Positions 30,651 through 40,146 of a stretch of 64,000 bases of DNA are shown one piece after another. A program made the translations under genes and the position numbers. A model generated the notes under the pieces. The model saw only the letters and a program-made list of their open reading frames with translations. It was not told where the DNA came from and ran no database searches. This stretch comes from Euclidia mi (Eukaryota > Arthropoda > Insecta > Lepidoptera > Erebidae): contig OX123183.2 in assembly GCA_944739405.2 (NCBI GenBank), positions 95,804,729 through 95,868,728 on the forward strand, given 5' to 3'. Within the stretch, counting starts at the first letter, position 1. Every line of letters starts with the position of its first letter.

Positions 30651-33548
30651 ATGATGAGACACCTCTTTTGCATTTCGCTTTATTTTGTGGCAGTAAATCC
30701 CTTTGAATATGTAAGTACAGATCAAGTTCAGTCAATAATGATGTAAAAATTGTATAAAGTATAACAAATAGCCGCGGTTATTGTATAGCTAAAATAATGT
30801 CGCGTTAACTTGTTAAAAGTGAAAATGAAAATATAAATACCCATTTAAGCACAATGCGATGCGATGGGTCGAAGACAACATGAAATCAAACAATTGACAA
30901 AAACCTAAGAATATGCAGATCAATCATTTCGCAAAAAGTTTTTATTTACTTACTGAATATCTTACTTACTAATTTGCCTAAAGTTTAATTTTAATATCAT
31001 TTCATCACTTTTCCAGGGAGAATTTGATCTAGCCATGAAAGAATACATACAATGCAAGGGTCCAAAACGAAGGAGCTGCGTCAATGCAACAATCACGGTA
31101 CTGAACTCAAGTACTGTAAAATATGATTTCGTTATTGTAGAAAAATTGGAAGGTATTAAAGTAAGTATACGTACATACATCATTAATTAAAGTTTCCTGC
31201 CAGTAGAAATTTAATGATCTCGCATAGCACCTTATCATATAATGGGTACTATGATACTAATTAAATATATTAGCTTTCAGCTAGACGTGGATATTGCTAG
31301 TTTGACGAAAATGCCATAGCAATATAGGAATTTTAACTTTCATGGTCACTATCAATACTTTTAACTGTTTCTACGGGATATATACCACGTACCTTTGTTT
31401 TGAGTCACCGATATTTCGGCACTGTTGCAAACGCCATGTTCACGGATGTACTACTACATGTACATCTACATGTAGACGGATGTACGCCATGTTCACGGAT
31501 GTACTACATGTAAGTACATCTACATGTAGACGGATGTACTACATCCGTGAAGATGGCGCTTCCCGTATTATCCCGTAGAAACAGTTAAAAGTATGTATAA
31601 GGTGTCATACAAATTATTGCCCACAACTTCTTGTTTTTCAATCTTTATACATATAGAAAGAGAGAAAAGAAAAATATTTATTAGACACACATAACACAAA
31701 CAAAAATAAATAAAAACAAAGCATGAGCAATTGGCCTACCAATTGCTTGTGCTTTGCTTGTCTTTTTATCTAAACGGTGTATATGTATTATTGTACCTAA
31801 CAAAGACAATAATACAAATACACCGTTGAATCGTGTATTATTTGGCTACTTATTTTGGAGGTTAAATTAACGTCCAATTATAATTAATTCGTATTGCCAT
31901 TTGTCTTCGTTTAGGTGCTCCGTGTGTTTCTACGCATCGATGTCATTGTGGAGAAGACGTCGATAGCCTCGGCCACCATGGGCTACCTTGCAGCAGAAGC
32001 GCTGGTAGAATTTCTCGTCATGCCCATCGGAATGATAAAATCCGTCGTGCTCTTGTCGCGTCTAGCGTACCAGCTGTACTTGAACCAAATGGTTTGGTAC
32101 GCGACGACGGTAAGAGACCTGATGGTATGTCATTGTTGCCTTGGAAAATGGGTAGGCCTTTGGTGTGGGACGCAACCTGCGCAGACACCCTCGCGCCATC
32201 ACATGTTCCAAGCACGGGAGGCCATGCTAGCGCTGCTGCTGCAACTGCGGAAACCCTCAAACGGCGCAAATACAGTAATTTAGTAACTAATTACGTGTTT
32301 GAGCCGATTGAGCTGGAAACGCTAGGCGCTCTTTCTCTATTCCGGGAAGTTTCCAAACGGTTAATCAACGTCTCACGTGACTAGAAGACTGGTTTATTCT
32401 TGGCTCAAAGAATCAGCATTGCTATCCAGCGTGGCAATGCTGCCAGCCTTCTGGGCACGTTACCCGATGACTTTGATGCGGAGGCATTTTACGACGCCTA
32501 AACCATGTAAATACTTTCACTTTCTAAATTTGTTTTTATAGTTTTTGTATTAGATTAGATTATATTAAGCTTCACTTATATACTACTTATAAATTATGTT
32601 ACTTTAATGTTCGAACTTAAAAAAAAAGTTAAGAACTAAAAAAAAAAACAAAAAAACGTCCATTAATGGTGTTCTACTTAGTTTGCTGTAAGTCTGACCC
32701 TGATACTTTTACAATTTTTACCCCATGATTAATGACCCCCCAGATTAATGTTTTTTTTAACTTTTTTTAGGGGAAAATAGTCAGTAGCTTAGACGGTAAT
32801 GAGCTATTACGAATGCAAATAAAGGATGTGTGTGGCAATCTCTTCCTAAAAACACTTATACAAAGCGTGTTTCGTTCAGAGCAATGCAATTTGGCTAAGG
32901 TAAAAGAAAAGTATATATAACTAATACATACGAAAATAAATATTTACATAGATTAAAACGGGCAAAAGTGTTACTGAGTTTTTCCCGAATTCTCAGTAGC
33001 AGCACGGAGTCTCGTGATGTGCCTGGTAGCGGCAAAAGACTCACCCTCTATTACGTGGGACCTAAAAATTCATGGTGAAATGTGGGTGTAATATTACACC
33101 TCTGCCTGCCCCTTCGGGGATAAAGGCGTCAGTCTATAAAAAAAACATTATATTGAAGGATTTCAGTTACTCTATATATGTATGGTACGTACTGGTTTCA
33201 GTATGAATTTATTAGCTGACGCCTACAGATGCACACGACACATAATATTGGGTGTACCTACTAATAAAATAAAATGGAAATCGTGCTTCCTTCTTTTTTC
33301 TTCCTTTCTTATTCTTCTATTCGTCTGTCTCAACCACTCAACTTCTTTAAATATTACAGGGTACCTATTTATTTACGGTGGACATGCAAACGATGGCTCG
33401 TAAATTCTACGGTGGAAAATTTATGTATGGCAACTGGTCGTCAAAGGTTTTGTTTCATACAAACTACTGCAACATGCACTGTGGCGTTATACGCTTATTA
33501 TTAACGCCGAGAAAATATTATAGCGAGAAAATGAACAATACAGATTAG
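30651..33548 (+). CDS. small secreted six-cysteine protein, copy A (four exons)
   Basis: Exons 30651-30710, 31017-31160, 32771-32899 and 33360-33548 have GT donors, AG acceptors and phase-0 joins, giving 173 residues. Residues 1-20 are a signal-peptide-like hydrophobic stretch (RHLFCISLYFVAV). The mature part has six Cys (QC, SC, DVC, EQC, YC, HC) and N-glycosylation sequons NAT, NSS and NWS. The end CNLAKGTYLFTVD ... YGNW ... CNMHC recalls ML-like/DUF1091-like secreted proteins; this is inference. An upstream in-frame ATG at 30579 would add 24 residues. Introns carry a MITE, a retroelement fragment and a SINE. Function unknown; expression is unproven. Confidence 0.68.
31358..31591. mobile_element. 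TA-flanked MITE in intron 2, copy A
   Basis: CTTTTAACTGTTTCTACGGG and its exact inverse at the right end, with TA on each side (31356-31357, 31592-31593), suggest the Tc1/mariner class. The inside is a set of overlapping palindromes of ACATGTAGACGGATGTAC and TTCACGGATGTACTAC, so the single strand would fold almost completely. Confidence 0.78.
31905..32507 (+). pseudogene. retroelement-derived protein fragment in intron 2, copy A
   Basis: The frame with CHCGEDVDSLGHHGLPCSRS, RHAHRNDKIRRAL, VPAVLEPNGLVRDDGKRPDG, LVWDATCADTLAPSHV, YVFEPIELETLGAL and, past one TAG, QRISIAIQRGNAASLLGT is a domain I know from the C-terminal part of many animal retroelement polyproteins. I cannot name the element. 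It starts just after CGTTTAG, an acceptor-like site, in sense orientation with the secreted gene. The overlapping long frame at 31915 is a shadow. Confidence 0.7.
32955..33145 (+). mobile_element. SINE, 5'-truncated, copy A
   Basis: It starts ACGGGCAAAAGTGTTACTG, has CAGTAGCAGCACGGAGTC, ATTACGTGGGACC and GGCGTCAGTCTATAAAA. It lies in intron 3 of the secreted gene and is shared by unit B (57765), so it predates the duplication. Confidence 0.8.
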
Positions 33549-33894
33549 AGACATAGAGTTGTTTTATACATATATTTTGACTAAATTTATTATTCCCTAT
33601 CTATAAGTGAGATCTTAGACATAGCTGAAAAATGCACATGCTCACGCAGTATCGCACCTGTATGATATAATTATGGTGCTAACTACATTTACATACTTAT
33701 CGCTACGTTTTAGGCTTGCTATTAGGTATTTCAGTTTATTTATTCTGTAAGTAATAAAAATATATTCCTGTGCTATCCGTCTGCTCGTTTGGCTATTACG
33801 TACATAAAAACTCTGATTTATCTCCATAGGGAATAAAATAAAATTAATATTTTCTTAAGGGATGCCTGCATCATGAAAAGAAATCAGTGTCCTA

Positions 33895-34590
33895 ATTAGC
33901 AGCTAAACGTGATGCTATAGATGTTGGTTTTGCGTCTGCAATCACTATACCGGCGTTAACTATTTTGAATTGAAACAAGCGGTTCCCTATCTTAAAGCTA
34001 CATCGTATGGTCCGGATAACATACCATAATTTATAGTTAAGGATTGTCTACCTGCCTTAGAAAAGCCCCTATTACACATTTATAACCTTTCGCTAAAATA
34101 GGTTATTAAATTTATCCTAATAAATGGAAACTTTCAAGGGTAACTCCGGTGCCTAAAGGTGGCCAACCAGCCGATATGACTAACTACAGGCCTATTGTAG
34201 TGTTGTCAGTATTTGATAAGATCATCAAATCTATTTTAAATAATTGTTTATTTATAATAGATTCGTTAGTTGGTTTCGTCCCGGCCGCTCGGCCTTAACT
34301 AACCATATTAGTTTTGTAGATTACTTGACCACTAACATATGGGCAGGCTGTCAAGTAGACGCAGCATATTTCGATTTTCATGAAAACGCGTTCGATCTTG
34401 TGAACAACGATGTCCTTCTAATTAAGCTCTCATCACTAGGCTTTGCTGCACCATTGCTAAATCTGATGGCGGATTATTTAAGAGATCGTAAACAATATGT
34501 TAAATTAGGTCATAATATATCCCAAGAATACTACATTATTATATATTTTTGTTTCTCTTTCTCGGGTATTATTCTAATTTGTTAGAACAA
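33895..34590 (+). pseudogene. CR1/Jockey-type LINE, RT first half, unit A
   Basis: Broken frames keep LKATSYGPDNIP, NYRPIVVLSVFDKIIKS, FVDYLTTNIWAGCQVDAAYF, FDLVNNDVLLIKLSSLG and YLRDRKQYVKLGHNISQEYY. These are RT blocks before the catalytic Asp pair. The rest of the same LINE family continues at 50105, beyond unidentified DNA, a SINE and the Copia element. Stops and indels show it is old. Confidence 0.75.
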
Positions 34591-35504
34591 TACCCGGCCC
34601 TTTGGCAGGCGTACACGGAAACATAGGTCCAACGCGCAGAGGCCCTTTGAGAGTTTTAATCTAGAATGTAATGGAACACCTACTGAGGCGCCTCCATCAC
34701 CGCACTATTAAGTACAGTCACGGGTTAGCCGCAGCAGGTGAGGGCCTATTGCTACTTATATGGAAACTAATTACTCTGGGCTATTGGGATGGGTGTTTAA
34801 TGGATAGGTTTAGATGAAAACTATGGATGAATGCCGGCGTCTGCCCTAAGTACTCTTATAGTACGTCGAAAAGGGGCAGACGGTGACTCGCCAGCTCACT
34901 AGATGGACCCTCTCTAAATAGCCGCCAAGGCAAACAAACTCTACCATAAAGGCAACAAGAGGGCAACACCGGTGTGAGCGGCTAGGGGTGTAGAGCGGTG
35001 CGGCACCGGTTTCGCCATCGCGGGTCTCGTGACCCGGAGCGGGTTTTCCCCGTAATTACGCCCTTGACAATGATACTTCCACCCCCGAGCAAATAGCTCT
35101 TGTGACTTCCCTCTGGCCGGCCGACTAAGGCAAGCCAGAGTCGAGAGTCCTGCGGGCGCACTTGGAAATCCACTCCGACCAGCCAGTAAAGGCAAGCCGG
35201 AGACGAGGCCCTGACCGACTCCCTAAAGTATTCGGGACCGCAGTGTCGCCACACATTCAGCTCGCCACAAAGCTGCCCTGCGGTTTGTAAGCTTTCTTTC
35301 TATCCTGTAATATATATCACAAGACAAAGGTGATGTCTGAAAGCTGTTACTCTGCCCTCTGAGATTATTATACATATTATTACAGTATCTGTATTGTTTA
35401 GTAAGTATGTATAAAGATATTTATTGCATGTGCATACGTTATGTATGTATCGTATATATTTATGTAGGTATATTTATTTGGTTTTGTATGTATTCTAATA
35501 TTCT
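34591..35504. other. GC-richer unidentified DNA, unit A
   Basis: From about 34930 to 35280 there are repeated strings (GGCAAGCCAGAG, GGCAAGCCGGAG, GACCCGGAGCGG). The minus strand has overlapping 84-90 codon frames; unit B has a longer 160-codon version. No motif recognised. It may be part of the inserted element that separates the two LINE halves. Confidence 0.4.
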
Positions 35505-35617
35505 ACCACATTCACACAACACAATCTAGTCCCAAACTAAGCAGAAGCTTGTTCTATGGGCACTAGATAATGGATAAACATACATATATACTTTTTTTTT
35601 TTAATACATACATATTA
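35505..35617 (-). mobile_element. second-family SINE, left part, split by Copia
   Basis: CTACCACATTCACACAACAC through ATACATACATATTA equals the left half of the intact SINE at 60290-60545. The Copia element follows immediately. The last five bases, TATTA (35613-35617), are its target duplication. Confidence 0.85.
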
Positions 35618-35848
35618 TATTAAAAATTAGGTGGGCGTAAATAAAAGATTGAATTTGTAGTGGAATATTTCAATATATAATCCTTTACTATTAATTCATT
35701 TGGAAGCAATGTCTCTAGCTCCTGACACAGAAGGGCTGTCACATAGAACATAATAAATTAAGAAACAAACCATATGGCCAGTAGGCGAGCGATACAAACC
35801 TTATTAGTTAAAAACTTAAAGATAAATTTTTGTACCTAATATTCAACA
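35618..35848 (-). repeat. Copia 3' LTR
   Basis: On the minus strand it starts TGTTGAATATTAGG and ends CCTAATTTTTAATA. A G-rich polypurine tract precedes it (complement of 35849-35862). The LTR pair differs by about 2%. Confidence 0.9.
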
Positions 35849-36118
35849 CGCCCCCTCAAAAATTAATCGGTAGTTATACAAACAAAAATCAATTTAAATT
35901 TACTACCTAACTAGATCACATATACTTCCAAATGCTTACTGGGGAATTACAATTTGGTCCAACATTCGTTCGAGGTTTGGGGAAAACCCAGTAAAACCGC
36001 CAACCTGACCAATTCAACTTAAGTTCTCAAATCAACATAAAAATTCAATTTCACTAATTGAATATTGTTATGTTTAAAATTAAATACATAAAATCTTGTA
36101 TTTTGTCTACACACTTAT

Positions 36119-37320
36119 TCACACTACTATTGTATGTACACCCATTTTGCATCTCAACATTTGAAACGTTATTGCAGGTAGTGCTTTTGTCAGTGCGTCT
36201 GCTAGCTGTTCACCTGTGGGAATATAATTTAATTTTATTACATTTTTCTCAACTTGTTCTCGAGAAAAGTGATATTTTATGTCAATATGTTTTGACCGTT
36301 TGTGACATGTTGGGTTATTGGCTATACTTATACAACCATTATTGTCTTCATAGATGACAATTGGCACAGTGATGTGCATGTTTATACTGGCTGCTAAAGA
36401 TTTAAGCCACAGTGCTTCTCTGACTGCTTTGAATAATGCCATATACTCGGCTTCAGTCGAAGAAGCCGCGACTGACGACTGTTTTCTTGTATTCCAGGTA
36501 ATCGTGCACTGGTCAAAGAGCTTAAACAAATACCCGGTTGTACTTTTTCTATCCTGTGTATCATTACCACCCCAGTCTGAGCCTACGTACCCACACAAAA
36601 TATCATTGTATTTACATCTTATGTAACACAATTTTAGATCGGTTGTGCCTTTTAAGTACATTAATACCCGTTTGAGACATTGCCATGATTCTTTATTATT
36701 TTTGTGTGTGTACCTACTCAGTATGTTTACACTGACGCTTAGATCTGGCCTAGTACATAGCATAATATACATAAGGCATCCTATGACGTTTCGACAAGGT
36801 GCGTCATATCTCTCCTCAAAGCTCAATGCGTCATAATTTAACTTATTTTCTAAAGGAGTAGACATAGGTTTACACTCATGCATATTAAACTTGGTCAAGA
36901 CTGTTTTAATGTATGCACTTTGGTCTAAAGACATTTGATCACCTTCTCTAGTGATTTTTATGCCCAGAAACAATTTTATTTCGTCTAAATCGGTCATTTG
37001 GAATTTGCTCATCAAATATCTTTTGAAATTAGTCATTGGGTTTAGGTCCACATTGATCATTTTTGATAGTAAAAATCCATTTACAATGTACGATGTTTTT
37101 GTTTGGTGGTCGTGGTACTAAACTCCATGTTTCATTTTTATGTAATGAATTAAGTTCCTCCCTTATCGCGCTTTCCCATTTACTTCTATCATTTCTATGC
37201 TTAATCTCATCAAATTATTTCGGTAAATTGCATAAAATAGTCTGAGCGCACATTAAATAGTTTACGTCATCAATTTCATTATATGAAACAGGGGGTTTGT
37301 CTTTAATCCTATCACTCCCT
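36119..37320 (-). pseudogene. Copia RT/RNase H with the palm core deleted
   Basis: The N-terminal part (37065-37320, frame RIKDKPPVSYN ... KWESAIREELNSLHKNETW, CKWIFTIK) has one stop. It is joined at about 37062 directly to the C-terminal part (TNFKRYLMSKFQMTDLDEIK, FLGIKI, RPDLSVSVNILSRY, KGTTDLKL, AASSTEAEYMAL, YEDNNGCISIA). The stretch between, which should carry the YVDD catalytic site, is gone. RNase H looks complete. This copy cannot reverse transcribe on its own. Confidence 0.85.
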
Positions 37321-37370
37321 ATACAAACAAAAATATTGAACTTAGGAAAGTTCAATATTTTTGTTTGTAT
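37321..37370. repeat. perfect hairpin at the edge of the foreign block
   Basis: Positions 37321-37342 and 37349-37370 are exact reverse complements (22 bp) around TAGGAA. Copia coding sequence ends here and foreign DNA begins, so the hairpin marks a breakpoint. Confidence 0.9.
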
Positions 37371-37464
37371 TTTCAGAACGACTAGTCATTAGGTGGGTCC
37401 AAACAGAGCGAGCAGCCTCGAAAACACGGAAACGGTCCCCGAACGAGCGAGGCCATAGAATAAA

Positions 37465-37952
37465 GCTGCGTTCACATTTATCTGACGTGATCTCTCGTGA
37501 CGGTCTCTGTCGTAATTACTTACCGTTCACATTTGTCTTTCGCCGTCTGTCGCGATCTGACGCAATTTTAAATCAGTTCTGTCTTGACTCTCGTGGAGTT
37601 CACACTTTCGCAATGTTTTTGATGAATTATTCGATTCAGATTAAGTAGATTATATCCATAAATTATTTACATAGGATTATATTATTTCGTATTCAATTAG
37701 CTCGTCTATAGGTACTGTATATGAAAAATGTTATAAAAAAGAATTCAATTAGTTCGTCGTCCATAGCGCAATTGAATACGCGCGTCTGACGCTTTACGAC
37801 AGACAGTGGGGCGTGCACATTTGTCTGACGTGTCGTGTTGCGCGCTGTACCGGCCCCACACCCCACCCTCTCTGTCGCAGACCGGGATATCGTCTGCCGC
37901 GACAAGACAGACGCCGTCACGACAGATCACGTCAGATAAATGTGAACGCGGC
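37465..37952. mobile_element. MITE with GCTGCGTTCACATTTATCTG ends
   Basis: A 29-bp terminal inverted repeat with one mismatch lies at 37465 and 37924-37952, flanked by TAAA on the left and CTAAA on the right, hinting at a TAA-type (Harbinger) target. Internal pieces such as CGTCTGTCGCGATCTGACGC and its inverses repeat the symmetry. No protein. The flanks share GAGCAGCCTCG and GGCAGCCTCGGC with the hairpins at 43.6 kb. Confidence 0.75.
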
Positions 37953-38006
37953 CTAAAGCGCGGCAGCCTCGGCAACATCTGTTTATAAAATAAACTGTAT
38001 AGGACG

Positions 38007-38919
38007 CCACCAAACCAATCTAAGAAAAATTCACCATCAAAATCTGAATCGGATATACAGCAGTTATGTGCAGGAGAATCCGTTCAATTAAACATTACCC
38101 AACGTGCCAAGCGCAAATGTCTGTCAACCGAATTTGTGGCTGAAGAATTTGATGGTTTTAAGGAGAAGATCAGAGAAATGATCAAAGAAATGATGAGTGC
38201 GCATAATACTCGATTGGATAAGTTGGAAAACCATATCATAGAAATAAAAGGCCACTCCGTTGAGATTAAATCGACTAATTTTGAGCTAGAAAAGTCGATG
38301 ACATTTGTATCTGACCAACTATCATCTCTGGAAAACAAGATCTCAAGTTTGGAGACAGAACGAGTTTCAATGGCAATCCAATTATCAACGCTGGAACAAC
38401 AACTGGAACTACACGATCGCAACCTTATAAAAACATCAGTGGAGCTCCGAAATGTACCCAAGCGAGTGGCCGAAACTAAGTCTATGTTATACGAGACGAT
38501 TACACATTTATCTAAATATCTAAATATAGATACGGAACCGATTCATATCCGCGACATAACCCGACAACCGTCAAAGAAAGAAAATACAACTTCAAACGTA
38601 ACAATAGAGTTTGCAAATACCCTATTGAAGACTAACTTCTTGAACGCCGTCAAACAATTCAACAAGTAAAATGAAAAGAAGATAAACTCAACCCACCTAA
38701 ATATTAAGACTACCCAAGAAATACCAATATATATCACAGAACAACTCACCCCATTGGCTAAAAATTTATTTTACTTGGCAAGAAACTATGCGAAAACAAA
38801 ACAAAATTGCTGGACTTCAAATGGCCGAATAATGCTTAAGAGGGACTCTAACAGCCAAACCATAATTGTCAAAGACGAACAACAACTAAAGCAACTGCCA
38901 TACCCGATCAAACCATGAC
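38007..38919 (+). CDS. LINE ORF1: coiled-coil RNA-binding protein, one frame break
   Basis: A Pro/Ser/Lys-rich start (PPNQSKKNSPSKSES) is followed from 38136 by a long coiled coil (heptads through LENKISSLETERVSMAIQL). The next segment resembles FP-type ORF1 proteins of insect LINEs (LSKYLNIDTEPIHIRDITR). The frame ends at 38669 and then resumes (NIKTTQEIPIYITEQLTPLA, LFYLARNYAKTK, NGRIMLKR). ORF1 proteins coat the element RNA. Confidence 0.7.
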
Positions 38920-39306
38920 TATCTGGCTGCAAGCAAGTTTACAGTTTTTCTACATATATCTTAATTAATCTATTTTACTACTTTATGTATTTGATTGTCT
39001 CTCTTACTATAACCATACACACACCACACACACTAACTTACAGTTATAACTCACACACACAATTATTTCACACTTTACATACTGCTAAAATCACTACCAC
39101 AGACCCATACTACCTTTACTATTATACAAATATATTACAAATCTTGCCCAATTACCATATTTTTATTCTAACCGCATGCAACATAAACACAAATATATAT
39201 CAAATTAAAATAACACATGATTCATCAGACTTGCCCAATAATTTACCTAGAAGCCTTTACTGCCCCTTTGCGTCATCCCTAACACTAATTAACTTAACCT
39301 ATAACA

Positions 39307-40146
39307 ATGAATAACAGCGTAAACGATTTAATTAACAGCATAGACCAACTCACTCCATCAATAGTTCATAGATGCGCCCCTGAACATACTGCAGATCTCT
39401 TGAAAAACCCAAATAACTTTCTGAAAATTTTCTCTCAAAACATCAGATCAATAAACTGCAACTTCATAAATCTGCAAACCTTCATGCATCGTATACCTTT
39501 GGACTGTGACATAATTACCCTAACGGAATGTTGGCTATCATGCGCCAGTAACTCTATCATCCCACTACTTCAAAATTATACTATGCATAAGACCACAAAC
39601 CACCTAAATCAATCTGACGGAGTTGTAGTATATATTAAATCAACATTGGCGGCGACATGTGAAGAACTTGACCTAATCCAAGCGGCATCTGGAATCATAA
39701 TTAAAATCAGCTCTCATTTGGCTATTATTTCTATATATCGTTCACCTTCAAACACCAATATTAATAATTTTACTACTGCCCTCAATAATCTACTTGCATC
39801 GCTAGTTTCTTTTAAAACTGTGGTCATAACAGGCGATCTAAATATAGATATAAAACCTAATTCTCAAGATACACGTACACACGAGTATTTAAACTGCCTT
39901 GCGTTCAATGGATACCTGCCCGCTCACACCCTCCCAACCAGGGGCAATAATTGTTTAGACCACACCATTCTGAGGACTAAGTCACCTACACAAACTTTTG
40001 TCTATGAATCAACTGTTACTGACCATTACTCTACCTTACTCTGTATAAGTCACCATAAAGTCCAAATTGCCGCTAACTTTACCAGAGCCATAATTGACTT
40101 TGATGCATTTATCCAATGCATCAAAGTCAAACAATGTGTCAATTAG
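39307..40146 (+). CDS. LINE ORF2 endonuclease part
   Basis: 279 codons, APE-type endonuclease. FSQNIRSINCNF (Asn), TLTECWLS (Glu), SIYRSPS, ITGDLNIDI (Asp/Asn) and TDHYSTLL (His) carry the expected catalytic set. It stops at KQCVN, where the next domain continues in another frame. It nicks target DNA to prime reverse transcription. Confidence 0.85.
   Translation: MNNSVNDLINSIDQLTPSIVHRCAPEHTADLLKNPNNFLKIFSQNIRSINCNFINLQTFMHRIPLDCDIITLTECWLSCASNSIIPLLQNYTMHKTTNHLNQSDGVVVYIKSTLAATCEELDLIQAASGIIIKISSHLAIISIYRSPSNTNINNFTTALNNLLASLVSFKTVVITGDLNIDIKPNSQDTRTHEYLNCLAFNGYLPAHTLPTRGNNCLDHTILRTKSPTQTFVYESTVTDHYSTLLCISHHKVQIAANFTRAIIDFDAFIQCIKVKQCVN

Noticed and set aside
31915..32283. 122-codon frame starting MLRVFLRIDVIV
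   Set aside because: A shadow of the true retroelement frame (CHCGEDVD ... KRPDGMSLLPW) one phase away.
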